Origin: Deltaproteobacteria bacterium
GTDB lineage: Bacteria; Desulfobacterota; Dissulfuribacteria; Dissulfuribacterales; QOAL01
Length of the DNA stretch: 39,802 nt
Assembly: GCA_015489315.1 (NCBI GenBank)
Contig: WFZZ01000057.1
Location: 1-39,802, forward strand
Reading direction: 5' to 3'
How positions within the stretch are numbered: the stretch's first letter is position 1; every line of letters starts with the position of its first letter. This document shows positions 9,147 to 16,127 of the stretch, one piece after another. Position numbers and translations under genes: made by a program. Below the pieces are notes generated by a model. It had not been told where the DNA came from. It ran no database searches and saw only the letters and a list, made by a program, of their open reading frames with translations.

Positions 9147-9476
9147 CTACCTCGTAAGATATTCAAAAAGCATGTCCGAAAGACCTATGGCAGACTTTGT
9201 CTTTGTGGCTTCCTGGCAAAGCTGCTGGTCAAAAAGGCTAGTGTAAATGTCTTTTTGAATGGAATCGGGGAATATCCCGCCTTTTGGTATGGTCTTTCTC
9301 ATCTCCTTTAACATAATGTTTAAGAAAACCGCCTCTACACCTAGGCATGCCTTTTTTAAGGCCTCTTTATCCTGACCTTTCGCTGATTTTTTACTAATAC
9401 CTGAGCCCTTTAAAAGATCGAGACTTAAATCCTGTTTGAAATCGGTTTGATTGAGAGGTCTAGTTATCCCAGTCAT
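9147..9476 (-). CDS. flgJ: FlgJ-type rod-binding protein (no muramidase domain)
   Basis: A 109-residue protein corresponding to the N-terminal rod-binding domain of FlgJ. The signature is visible in the middle: GVEAVFLNIMLKEMRKTIPKGG followed by a DIYTSLFDQQLCQEATK segment and the final IGLSDMLFEYL helix. The peptidoglycan-hydrolase half found in enterobacterial FlgJ is absent, which is common in other phyla where a separate enzyme opens the cell wall. It is expected to act as a scaffold or cap for rod assembly in the periplasm. The ATG has AAGGAAG five bases upstream. It follows flgI by 14 bases and precedes flgN. Confidence 0.9.
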   Translation of the reverse strand: MTGITRPLNQTDFKQDLSLDLLKGSGISKKSAKGQDKEALKKACLGVEAVFLNIMLKEMRKTIPKGGIFPDSIQKDIYTSLFDQQLCQEATKTKSAIGLSDMLFEYLTR

Positions 9477-9490
9477 TGTATCTTCCTTAA

Positions 9491-10651
9491 CTAAATTACT
9501 CTTAGGTCTGCATGTAATGCCCCTGCTGCTTTAATAGACTGCATTATAGAGATCAGGTCCCTCGGAGTGACGCCAACTGCATTAAGAGCTGATACTAACT
9601 CACCAATGGTTGCACCTCGTTTTAAGACGATGAGTTTTCCAGCGCCTTCCTTGACCTTTACTTGGGTATTTGGGGTAACAGCAGTCTGACCCCCTCCAAA
9701 TGGGGCGGGTTGGCTTACCTCAGGATTTTCCTTTATCTGAATACTCAGATTTCCATGGGCAACGGCGACAGTTGATATCCTAACATTTTTCCCCATTACT
9801 ACAGTGCCTGTGCGCTCATCAAGTATAACCTCTGCCTTGGTATCAGGTGAAATTTCTACATTTTCTACAGCCGCCATAAGGGCCACAGGAGAGCCTTCAT
9901 ATTCAGGAGGAATTGTAAGGGAGATGGTCTCCGCATCTATTGCCTTGGCAAATTCAGCTCCAAGTGTATCGTTTATTGCATCTACTGCTCTTTCGACAGT
10001 GGTGAAGTCAGGTCTAAAGAGATTTATTTTCAGTTCCCTTTTGGCCATTAAATTTACCGGAATCTCCCGCTCAATGGTCGCCCCGTTTGGGATACGGCCC
10101 ACTGTAGGGTGGTTTTTCTGAACATTTGCACCTGCACCACCTGCTGAGTAGCCGCCGATGCTAATTGGCCCCTGGGCTATTGCGTATATCTTTCCATCAA
10201 TTCCCTTTAGGGGAGTAAGGATCAATGTTCCCCCGAGTAGGCTTTTTGCGTCACCAAGGGAGGATACGACTACATCTATTTTCTGGCCAATTTTTGCCAA
10301 GGGGGGCATCTTTGCAGTAACCATTACTGCCGCCACATTCTTTACCTTTATTTGCTTCGGATCCACACTAATTATGCCCATGCGTTCCATTATGTTTCTG
10401 ATGGATTTAATAGTAAATTTTACCTGCGTGCCATCCCCTGTGCCTGCAAGCCCCACTACAAGGCCATAGCCAACAAGTTGATTTTCTCTAAGACCCTGAA
10501 TGGATGCTATGTCTTTAAGCCTTGCCGAAAAGGATGGCGCTGCTGCAAAAAAAGAAAAAATTGCCACGAAAAGGATTATTTTTCCTATCCACAAAGCCCT
10601 GAATCTTTTCAGTAGGTCCATATTTTTTCTTTTGATTTCAAAAAGTTTCAT
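9491..10651 (-). CDS. flgI: Flagellar P-ring protein FlgI
   Basis: A 386-residue periplasmic P-ring protein. A signal peptide occupies about residues 1-43 (basic start, hydrophobic IILFVAIFSFFAAAPSFSA). The mature part begins RLKDIASIQGLRENQLVGYGLVVGLAGTGD, the best conserved stretch of FlgI, and ends with the family's LNAVGVTPRDLISIMQSIKAAGALHADL. A second ATG ten codons in (10621) would still leave a signal peptide; neither start has a strong ribosome-binding site. A sigma-54-like promoter lies just upstream, after the flgH stop, so this gene may start its own transcript as well as being read from the upstream one. Confidence 0.97.
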   Translation of the reverse strand: MKLFEIKRKNMDLLKRFRALWIGKIILFVAIFSFFAAAPSFSARLKDIASIQGLRENQLVGYGLVVGLAGTGDGTQVKFTIKSIRNIMERMGIISVDPKQIKVKNVAAVMVTAKMPPLAKIGQKIDVVVSSLGDAKSLLGGTLILTPLKGIDGKIYAIAQGPISIGGYSAGGAGANVQKNHPTVGRIPNGATIEREIPVNLMAKRELKINLFRPDFTTVERAVDAINDTLGAEFAKAIDAETISLTIPPEYEGSPVALMAAVENVEISPDTKAEVILDERTGTVVMGKNVRISTVAVAHGNLSIQIKENPEVSQPAPFGGGQTAVTPNTQVKVKEGAGKLIVLKRGATIGELVSALNAVGVTPRDLISIMQSIKAAGALHADLRVI

Positions 10652-10690
10652 CTTTCTTTAGGGAAATAGCCATAATTTTCTATTTATTAA

Positions 10691-10705
10691 GCAAAAACAA
10701 GGCCA
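10691..10705 (-). promoter_or_regulatory. Possible sigma-54 promoter for flgI
   Basis: Minus-strand TGGCCTTGTTTTTGC keeps TGGC and TTGC with ten bases between GG and GC, but diverges from the consensus at CAC/G. It begins three bases after the flgH stop and would start transcription near 10679, about 28 bases before the flgI ATG. Second-best RpoN-like match seen after the flgF site. Confidence 0.4.
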
Positions 10706-10707
10706 AT

Positions 10708-11430
10708 CTAGAAAGGGGCAATAATTCCAAGTAGTCTTCCAAGCCATCCAGGGTGCTGCATTTCACTTAGCTGCCCTCCGCCTGAATAAGAAATCCTTGC
10801 CTCAGCAATCTTTGTGGATGAAACTACATTGTTATGGTCAATATCTGATGGACGGACTATACCAGTAAGCACAACATATTGGGTTTCATTATTGATTGTG
10901 ATTTCCCGTGTTCCGCGGATAAAAAGATTTCCACCTGGCAATTTTTTCACGACCCTTACAGAGATGGTACCTGACAAGGAGGTATCTCCTGAGGTTGCCC
11001 CTTTGCTGTCGAATTTATTTTCGCTGAGCCCTCCGATGGCCTTTGTGGCATCTACTTTTTGACCTGGGTAATGGGGAGAAACCTGTTTATTAAATTCAAG
11101 ACCAAGGATTCCCGTAAGTCCTACATTTACTGAAGACTTTTTATCCGTATTTGTCTTAACATCCTTTGCGCCTTTAAGGTTTTCCTCTATTTTCACCGTG
11201 AGGACATCTCCTACCCGTCTTGCCCGAAAATCTGCCACAAGGCTTCCTTCAACATCCGGGTCAAAAAGTGAGCCCTCCTGGGGTTGAGATGGCTTAATGG
11301 GCAAAGGTGAAAAGGTTATGTCATCATTTCTTGTTATCTGAGGGGGCTTGTTTACAGAACAGCCTGAAATAATCATTAAAAAAAGAATCAAAGCTATTAT
11401 CTTGAATCTTTTAAAATAAACCCTTTTCAT
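10708..11430 (-). CDS. flgH: Flagellar L-ring lipoprotein FlgH
   Basis: A 240-residue outer-membrane L-ring protein. The N-terminal lipoprotein signal ends in the lipobox ISGC with Cys24 as the lipidated residue. Conserved segments include SLVADFRARRVGDVLTVKIEE, the GTISVRVVKKLPGGNLFIRGTREI strand pair and GIVRPSDIDHNNVVSSTKIAEARI. The start has TAGGAG six bases upstream, overlapping the flgA stop region. Presence of FlgH together with FlgI shows a diderm flagellum with both rings. Length is normal. Confidence 0.97.
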   Translation of the reverse strand: MKRVYFKRFKIIALILFLMIISGCSVNKPPQITRNDDITFSPLPIKPSQPQEGSLFDPDVEGSLVADFRARRVGDVLTVKIEENLKGAKDVKTNTDKKSSVNVGLTGILGLEFNKQVSPHYPGQKVDATKAIGGLSENKFDSKGATSGDTSLSGTISVRVVKKLPGGNLFIRGTREITINNETQYVVLTGIVRPSDIDHNNVVSSTKIAEARISYSGGGQLSEMQHPGWLGRLLGIIAPF

Positions 11431-11439
11431 AATCAGCTC

Positions 11440-12189
11440 CTAAAAATTGACATAAACTGTATGGCTATCTCTTACCCGGGCAATAATCACCCTTTTGGTC
11501 TGAATATTTTTAACCCTTACAAAGTCCCCAAGTCGCCCATTTTCTACAGCCACGCCGGGGCATGTGATTTCAATGGTTGGGGACTTTGCAACTATGAGGA
11601 CCTTGTTCCCTCTCTTTACCAGTAAAGGTTTACTGATGCTGCTTGCATAGATAACTTGCCCGGGCCTCACAGTTCTTTTGGCCTGGAGTCCCAAAATGGC
11701 GTTTGGATCATCAAAAAAGCGACTTTTAAGCTTACTAATTGGCATTCTAACAAGGCTAATATCCCTTGGGCCTATTAGTTGCCCTCTTATAAGTCCATTT
11801 TTAGCGCAAATAACCCGTTTAAAACATTCTATATAGGCACAGGCCCTTGCCCGACGACAGGGTTTTCCATTAACAAGGATTGTTACAAGGCTAGATACCT
11901 TGCCCAGAAACTGTCCGCTTCTTGGTTCAGAAAATTTGAAGGAAAGTGTTCCCTGTGGAACCCAGATGTTTTTAGGAAGTACCTTAAGGTCTGAAATCTC
12001 CATCTCTCCCTTATCCCAGGGGGAATTGGCCATCAAAAAGGCCTTAAACCTTTTCTTTATAATGCCTTCATCAACTAACTGGGTCTTTAAATCCTGGCTG
12101 GAAAGGCACACAGGGGTATGAAAGAGAAAAATAAGCCCAAGGAAAAATGATATAATGAAAAAGGGGCTTTTAACCTTTTGACTTATCAT
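11440..12189 (-). CDS. flgA: Flagella basal body P-ring formation protein FlgA
   Basis: A 249-residue FlgA, the periplasmic chaperone for P-ring assembly. A signal peptide covers about residues 1-31 (FFIISFFLGLIFLFHTPVCLSS). The C-terminal half is the SAF-like domain: RPGQVIYASSISKPLLVKRGNKVLI, then VAVENGRLGDFVRVKNIQTKRVI. I chose ATG 12189 rather than ATG 12204 because GGAGG lies eight bases before it, while the longer start has none. Residues about 110-130 hold four cysteines (PCRRARACAYIECFKRVIC), more than usual, which could form periplasmic disulfides. It lies between flgG and flgH. Confidence 0.9.
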   Translation of the reverse strand: MISQKVKSPFFIISFFLGLIFLFHTPVCLSSQDLKTQLVDEGIIKKRFKAFLMANSPWDKGEMEISDLKVLPKNIWVPQGTLSFKFSEPRSGQFLGKVSSLVTILVNGKPCRRARACAYIECFKRVICAKNGLIRGQLIGPRDISLVRMPISKLKSRFFDDPNAILGLQAKRTVRPGQVIYASSISKPLLVKRGNKVLIVAKSPTIEITCPGVAVENGRLGDFVRVKNIQTKRVIIARVRDSHTVYVNF

Positions 12190-12210
12190 TATAAAAACCT
12201 CCATGGAGAG

Positions 12211-12990
12211 CTATCTCTTGAGGTTGCTTGCAATACCCAGCATATCATCTGCTGTCTGGACGGCCTTAGAGTTAAGCTCATAGGTCCTCTGGGTAACGAT
12301 CATATCCACCATCTCCTGGACCACATCCACATTGGACTGTTCCAGAAATCCCTGGGCGATCGTTCCAAAACTGTCTGTTCCAGGGTTTCCTTCAATGGGG
12401 TCGCCAGAGGCCTCGCTCTGTCTGTAAAGATTTCGCCCTATGCTTATAAGACCGGCAGGGTTGGGAAAGTCTGTTATGGTAAGCTGAGACTGGGCCAGTG
12501 CGTTTCCGGCCTCATCTGAGGCAGTAATGAGTCCATAGGCATCAATAGTTATGTTTATGGTGCCCTGGGGTACTGCAAATTCTGGCTGGAGTTTGTAGCC
12601 ATTGGAAGTGACAATATACCCGTCTCTATCGAGTTTAAAGGCCCCTGCCCTTGTGTAAAGTTCCTCGCCATTTACTAGTATCTTAAAAAAACCTCTTCCT
12701 TCTATGGCCCAATCAAGATTGTTTCCTGTGCTTTGATAGTCTCCCTGGGTGAATATCTTTTGAATGGCAGAAGGTCGAGAGCCGAGTCCAACCTGCATAC
12801 CTGTTGGCATCTGTGTACCATCTCCATTTTCGGTACCTGGCATCTTTATTGTTTGATAAATAAGGTCCTCAAAATCTGCCCTGCTCCTTTTGTAGGCAGT
12901 GGTCTTGGCGTTTGCCAGGTTATTTGAGATTACATCAAGGTTAAGTTGCATAGAATTCATTCCTGATGCGCCAGTCCATAGGGCTCTCAT
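12211..12990 (-). CDS. flgG: Flagellar distal rod protein FlgG
   Basis: A 259-residue distal rod protein, the usual length for FlgG. The N-terminal MRALWTGASGMNSMQLNLDVISNNLANAKT motif and the C-terminal SNVDVVQEMVDMIVTQRTYELNSKAVQTADDMLG are diagnostic. The short linker region GTENGDGTQMPTGMQVGLGSRP is the FlgG-specific insertion that keeps the rod straight. ATG 12990 has AAGGAGGG seven bases upstream. It follows flgF by 19 bases, so the two rod genes are co-transcribed. Confidence 0.97.
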   Translation of the reverse strand: MRALWTGASGMNSMQLNLDVISNNLANAKTTAYKRSRADFEDLIYQTIKMPGTENGDGTQMPTGMQVGLGSRPSAIQKIFTQGDYQSTGNNLDWAIEGRGFFKILVNGEELYTRAGAFKLDRDGYIVTSNGYKLQPEFAVPQGTINITIDAYGLITASDEAGNALAQSQLTITDFPNPAGLISIGRNLYRQSEASGDPIEGNPGTDSFGTIAQGFLEQSNVDVVQEMVDMIVTQRTYELNSKAVQTADDMLGIASNLKR

Positions 12991-13009
12991 TTAAAATCCC
13001 TCCTTTTAT

Positions 13010-13762
13010 TTAACCTACTCTTCCAATGTTATTTGCTGCCTTGTCATTTAACTGATCAACTGTCTGGAGCGTCTTTTGCTGGACCTCGTAGCCACGGTTT
13101 AAATCGATGAGATTCACCATTTCTAGTATTGGATTAACATTTGAATTTTCGATATATCCCTGTTTAACAACTGGTTCACCGGGGGTCGGAGTGCCTGCTC
13201 CCTTTGTGGCCTGAAAATAGTTTTTCCCAAGCCTTTTTAGGGCTTGTGGGTTTTTAAAGGTTACAATATCAATCTTTGAACTTATGGTTTCATCTACAAA
13301 GAAGTGACCATCTTCACTGAGCCATGTACCTTTTCCAGTGGTATCTTCCAGGACGATTGGTGCACCATCTCCAAGGACCCTGTATCCTTCCTGTGTCACC
13401 AGCTCATATTTATCGTTAAGAGTAAAATTGCCTGCCCTGGTATAAAGTGGCCCGTTTGGACCCTGGACTACAAAAAAACCAGCCCCATCAATGGCACAAT
13501 CAAAGGGGCTGTCACTTTTTTGAAGGCTTCCTTGGGAAAAATCTGCCCATCCCTGTTCACCTTTTGCCGCTCTGCGGTTGCCATCTTGAAGGTTTAAGAG
13601 ATATTCATGAAAGGTGGTGTGAATAGTCTTAAAACCAACAGTATTTGCGTTGGCAAGATTGTTTGTGGTGACATCCAGCTTGGTTTCAAGAATTTTTGCC
13701 CCTTCAAGGGCCTCCATTGCACCAAGTCTCGTGTATGGATGAAGTCCTGTATAAAGTTTCAT
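13010..13762 (-). CDS. flgF: Flagellar proximal rod protein FlgF
   Basis: A 250-residue rod protein of the FlgF type. It has the N-terminal TTNNLANANTVGFKT motif, the ADFSQGSLQKSDSPFDCAIDGAGFFVVQGPNGPLYTRAGNF core and a C-terminal ENSNVNPILEMVNLIDLNRGYEVQQKTLQT helix. It is shorter than, and lacks the specific insertion of, the neighbouring FlgG. ATG 13762 is firmly set by AGGAGG six bases upstream. It is the first gene after the sigma-54-type promoter and so probably heads the rod/ring transcript. Confidence 0.93.
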   Translation of the reverse strand: MKLYTGLHPYTRLGAMEALEGAKILETKLDVTTNNLANANTVGFKTIHTTFHEYLLNLQDGNRRAAKGEQGWADFSQGSLQKSDSPFDCAIDGAGFFVVQGPNGPLYTRAGNFTLNDKYELVTQEGYRVLGDGAPIVLEDTTGKGTWLSEDGHFFVDETISSKIDIVTFKNPQALKRLGKNYFQATKGAGTPTPGEPVVKQGYIENSNVNPILEMVNLIDLNRGYEVQQKTLQTVDQLNDKAANNIGRVG

Positions 13763-13786
13763 AGCATGCCTCCTGACAACCTAAAA

Positions 13787-13800
13787 GCAATGAGCGTGCC
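13787..13800 (-). promoter_or_regulatory. Sigma-54 (RpoN) promoter for flgF operon
   Basis: Read on the minus strand the site is GGCACGCTCATTGC. This matches the RpoN consensus GGCACG-N4-TTGC, with exactly ten bases between the -24 GG and the -12 GC. Predicted transcription would begin about base 13775, immediately before the AGGAGG (13769-13774) that serves flgF, giving a leader of only about a dozen bases. RpoN control of rod and ring genes is well known in other flagellated proteobacteria. Confidence 0.8.
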
Positions 13801-13866
13801 TTGTTTCTAGCTTGCTTTAAATGGGAGAAAAATAGGTAGATTTTCAACTTTTAATGGAAAGATAGA

Positions 13867-13898
13867 CAGGTATTGCCGGAGAGTCCTATTCGTACCTG
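13867..13898. promoter_or_regulatory. Inverted repeat upstream of the sigma-54 promoter (possible activator site)
   Basis: CAGGTA at 13867-13872 is mirrored by TACCTG at 13893-13898, with 20 bases between the arms. It starts directly after the stop codon of the FlhB-like gene and lies about 92-123 bases upstream of the predicted sigma-54 start. That is the usual distance for an enhancer-binding activator. It lacks a T-run, so it is a poor terminator on either strand. Six-base arms can arise by chance; the location is the main argument. Confidence 0.3.
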
Positions 13899-14165
13899 CT
13901 ATTTTTTGCCTTTCTTGTTGACTTCGTAAACCCAGGTAAGTATCTGGGCCACTATAACATAGGTTTCGGGTGGAATTTCTTCATAAAGATCGAGTCTTGA
14001 AAGGACTTCTACAAGGTCCTTTTCTTCCTTTACTGGAACTCCTGCCTCTTTTGCTATCTCAATTATTTTTTGGGCTATTTCCCCTTGGCCCTTTGCAGTA
14101 ATCCTCGGGGCATTATCCTTTTGAGGATCATATCTTAACGCAACTGCTTTTTTGGCTTTTTTCAT
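13899..14165 (-). CDS. Stand-alone FlhB C-terminal-domain protein
   Basis: An 88-residue protein similar to the cytoplasmic C-terminal domain of FlhB/YscU, the export-gate substrate-specificity switch. It shows VALRYDPQKDNAPRITAKGQGEIAQKIIEIAKEAGVPV and ETYVIVAQILTWVYEVNKK. No membrane region is present. The autocleavage motif NPTH of full FlhB is missing; the equivalent strand reads YDPQKDNAPRI. Such short paralogues (YlqH-like in Bacillus) often neighbour fliK-type genes, as here, and can partly replace the FlhB C-terminal fragment. It follows the fliK-like gene by 13 bases, supporting a role in hook-length or export switching. Confidence 0.88.
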   Translation of the reverse strand: MKKAKKAVALRYDPQKDNAPRITAKGQGEIAQKIIEIAKEAGVPVKEEKDLVEVLSRLDLYEEIPPETYVIVAQILTWVYEVNKKGKK

Positions 14166-14178
14166 TTTTTCATATCCA

Positions 14179-16092
14179 TCATGTTACAAGATGAAACGAG
14201 CCATTTGACGAAACTGGTAGCAGGGTCTCAATGGAGTCCTTTCTTGAACTTAGGTCTATATTTTTTATCTTAAGTCCAAGAGCCCTGATCTTTTCATAAA
14301 GGACGGGTAAATTCTCACGGATAATACATAGGCTTTTTTCTTCTGACTGAACATTGATTGAAAGGCCATCGGGTTCTACTATGAGGTGAATAAATAATTC
14401 TCCAAGGTTTGTAAGATCAAGGTCAAAGGCGATGTGACAAAACTCATTTTCATCTTCTCCTCTTTTAGCGTCTTTTTCTTTCCAATACATCCACTGTCCA
14501 ATACCAAGGCCTTCTCTAAATAAAATGGGAAAAGCAAATACCTCTAGTCCCAGCTTTAAAAGATGTGCATGAATCCGATCATTGGTTTCTGTTAGATTTA
14601 TAAGGCCCTTTAAGATATTTTTTGCAATCTCCTCTGGGTCCTTTTCAAGGTGTTGTATGTTTAAACCTTCTTTTGAAATATCTCTTTCTTGAACTGACTT
14701 TTGTGATGATCTATTTAAAAGAAATTGTTCAGTCTTAGAGGCCCTCTCTATCGGCCTTCCTTCCAGGAATGGCTTTTGGAAGGCTTCAAAATTTGGTTCT
14801 TTGGTACTTTTAATGACTTCTTTAGATTGTGTATCCTCACTGGTTTTTGGGGCTATTTCTTGATCAAACTGCACTTTTTTATTGGGATTTACCCCTTTTT
14901 CAATAAGGACTCTTTCAAAAGGGCCTTTTCTATTAGAAAAAGGGTCATTAAAAGAATCTTTGTCATTCTTTAGAAAGGGACTTTTTAATACGTCAGGGAT
15001 ATTTTTTTCTTTTTCTATATGTTCATTTTGAAGGTTTTCTCTTTGAACAAAAGGCTTTTCTATTCTGTTTTTATCTTGAAATCCTTTTAAGTTATGTCTA
15101 GTTACCTTTCTAAGAGACACGCTTTCATCTTTAGAAAGGTCTTTTTCATTTTGTTGATTTTTTCTGGAATCAGTTGGCGACCTTTTGGCCTTTTTAAAGG
15201 CGGTAAGGTCTTCTTTCTTAAGCCAAGTTATGGTGCTATTGTTATTTTCTATATCCTTGTTCTTAGTGGTTATGTCCTTATTAACCATATAATTTTCTTC
15301 TGTTATCTTAAAAACTTGGATCCCTTTGGACTTTATAGCATTTTCACTTGTTGATACTTCAACTTTGGGAAAGCCACTTTTTGATGATGGCTCAGGCCTT
15401 GAAAGAGAGGGATTATAATCATTTTTTTGAAGAATATTTTTGGGATTGGCCTCTTTAGTTGCTGGTCCTTTTTCATTTGAAGATATCCCTTTTCCAAGTA
15501 ATTTTTCGTTCCCTCTTTTTGATCTTTCTAAAAGGGTGTCTAGTTTTTCGAAAAAGGGTTTTGAAAAAAAAAGTGCCTTTTCTTGAAGGTCCTTTGAAGA
15601 GGTATTTTCGTCAATATCCAATGTATCAATTACTTTTTTTAAGATTGCAATTTTTGGAAGAATTTCATCTTTATAAACACCTTTTTTAAGGTATTTTTGG
15701 AGACCTCTTACGAGCTTTAAGTTGCTGTTAAGCCTTATTAGATTTGTCTTTGAGGTAGCCAGAAGAGACAATGAATTTTTTAAAAGTGGTGTTGTTTCAT
15801 CCTTTTCAACAACTTTTACTTCAAGAGGGGAGCCTGAGCCTATCACCTTAAGCCTTACCAGTTCTCCTTCTTGTGCCCTAATTTGACCCTTTGCAGTAAA
15901 TATTTCACCAGTTGGGGTTTCAATTTGTGATAAAGTGCCTTCATTTTTTAACAGTATCCCTTCAATTACGTCACCGATCTTAAGGTCTGAAAGAAAGGTG
16001 CGTTTTGAGGCTACTTCGATACTCTTTGAGCTCTTAGAAAAAAAAGAGGATATTTGTCCTTCCAGGATTTTTAAAAGGTGCGGAGGAATCAT
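14179..16092 (-). CDS. fliK: FliK-like flagellar hook-length control protein
   Basis: A 637-residue protein with three parts. Residues about 35-100 form a small beta-rich domain (LKIGDVIEGILLKNEGTLSQ...EGELVRLKVIGSG). Residues about 190-480 are low-complexity, rich in Lys, Asn, Ser and Glu, and probably disordered, as expected of the FliK ruler. The last 120 residues resemble the FliK C-terminal switch domain (DLTNLGELFIHLIVEPDGLSI, then ENLPVLYEKIRALGLKIKNIDL). The position before the FlhB-like gene strongly supports hook-length control. There is no clear ribosome-binding site before ATG 16092. Similarity to FliK is mainly at the C-terminus, so the symbol is a functional inference. Confidence 0.8.
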   Translation of the reverse strand: MIPPHLLKILEGQISSFFSKSSKSIEVASKRTFLSDLKIGDVIEGILLKNEGTLSQIETPTGEIFTAKGQIRAQEGELVRLKVIGSGSPLEVKVVEKDETTPLLKNSLSLLATSKTNLIRLNSNLKLVRGLQKYLKKGVYKDEILPKIAILKKVIDTLDIDENTSSKDLQEKALFFSKPFFEKLDTLLERSKRGNEKLLGKGISSNEKGPATKEANPKNILQKNDYNPSLSRPEPSSKSGFPKVEVSTSENAIKSKGIQVFKITEENYMVNKDITTKNKDIENNNSTITWLKKEDLTAFKKAKRSPTDSRKNQQNEKDLSKDESVSLRKVTRHNLKGFQDKNRIEKPFVQRENLQNEHIEKEKNIPDVLKSPFLKNDKDSFNDPFSNRKGPFERVLIEKGVNPNKKVQFDQEIAPKTSEDTQSKEVIKSTKEPNFEAFQKPFLEGRPIERASKTEQFLLNRSSQKSVQERDISKEGLNIQHLEKDPEEIAKNILKGLINLTETNDRIHAHLLKLGLEVFAFPILFREGLGIGQWMYWKEKDAKRGEDENEFCHIAFDLDLTNLGELFIHLIVEPDGLSINVQSEEKSLCIIRENLPVLYEKIRALGLKIKNIDLSSRKDSIETLLPVSSNGSFHLVT

Positions 16093-16127
16093 ATCAGCGA
16101 TTTTTTATATTCTTATCGGTCAAATCA

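Noticed and set aside
9804-10469. Two long plus-strand open frames opposite flgI
   Set aside because: flgI is unmistakable on the minus strand across the whole region, and the shadow frames show no recognisable protein features.
16100-16125. A minus-strand ACCGATAA that matches the sigma-28 (FliA) -10 box in seven of eight positions, upstream of the fliK-like gene
   Set aside because: No TAAA -35 element lies 15-16 bases upstream, and the predicted start would fall almost on the fliK ATG.
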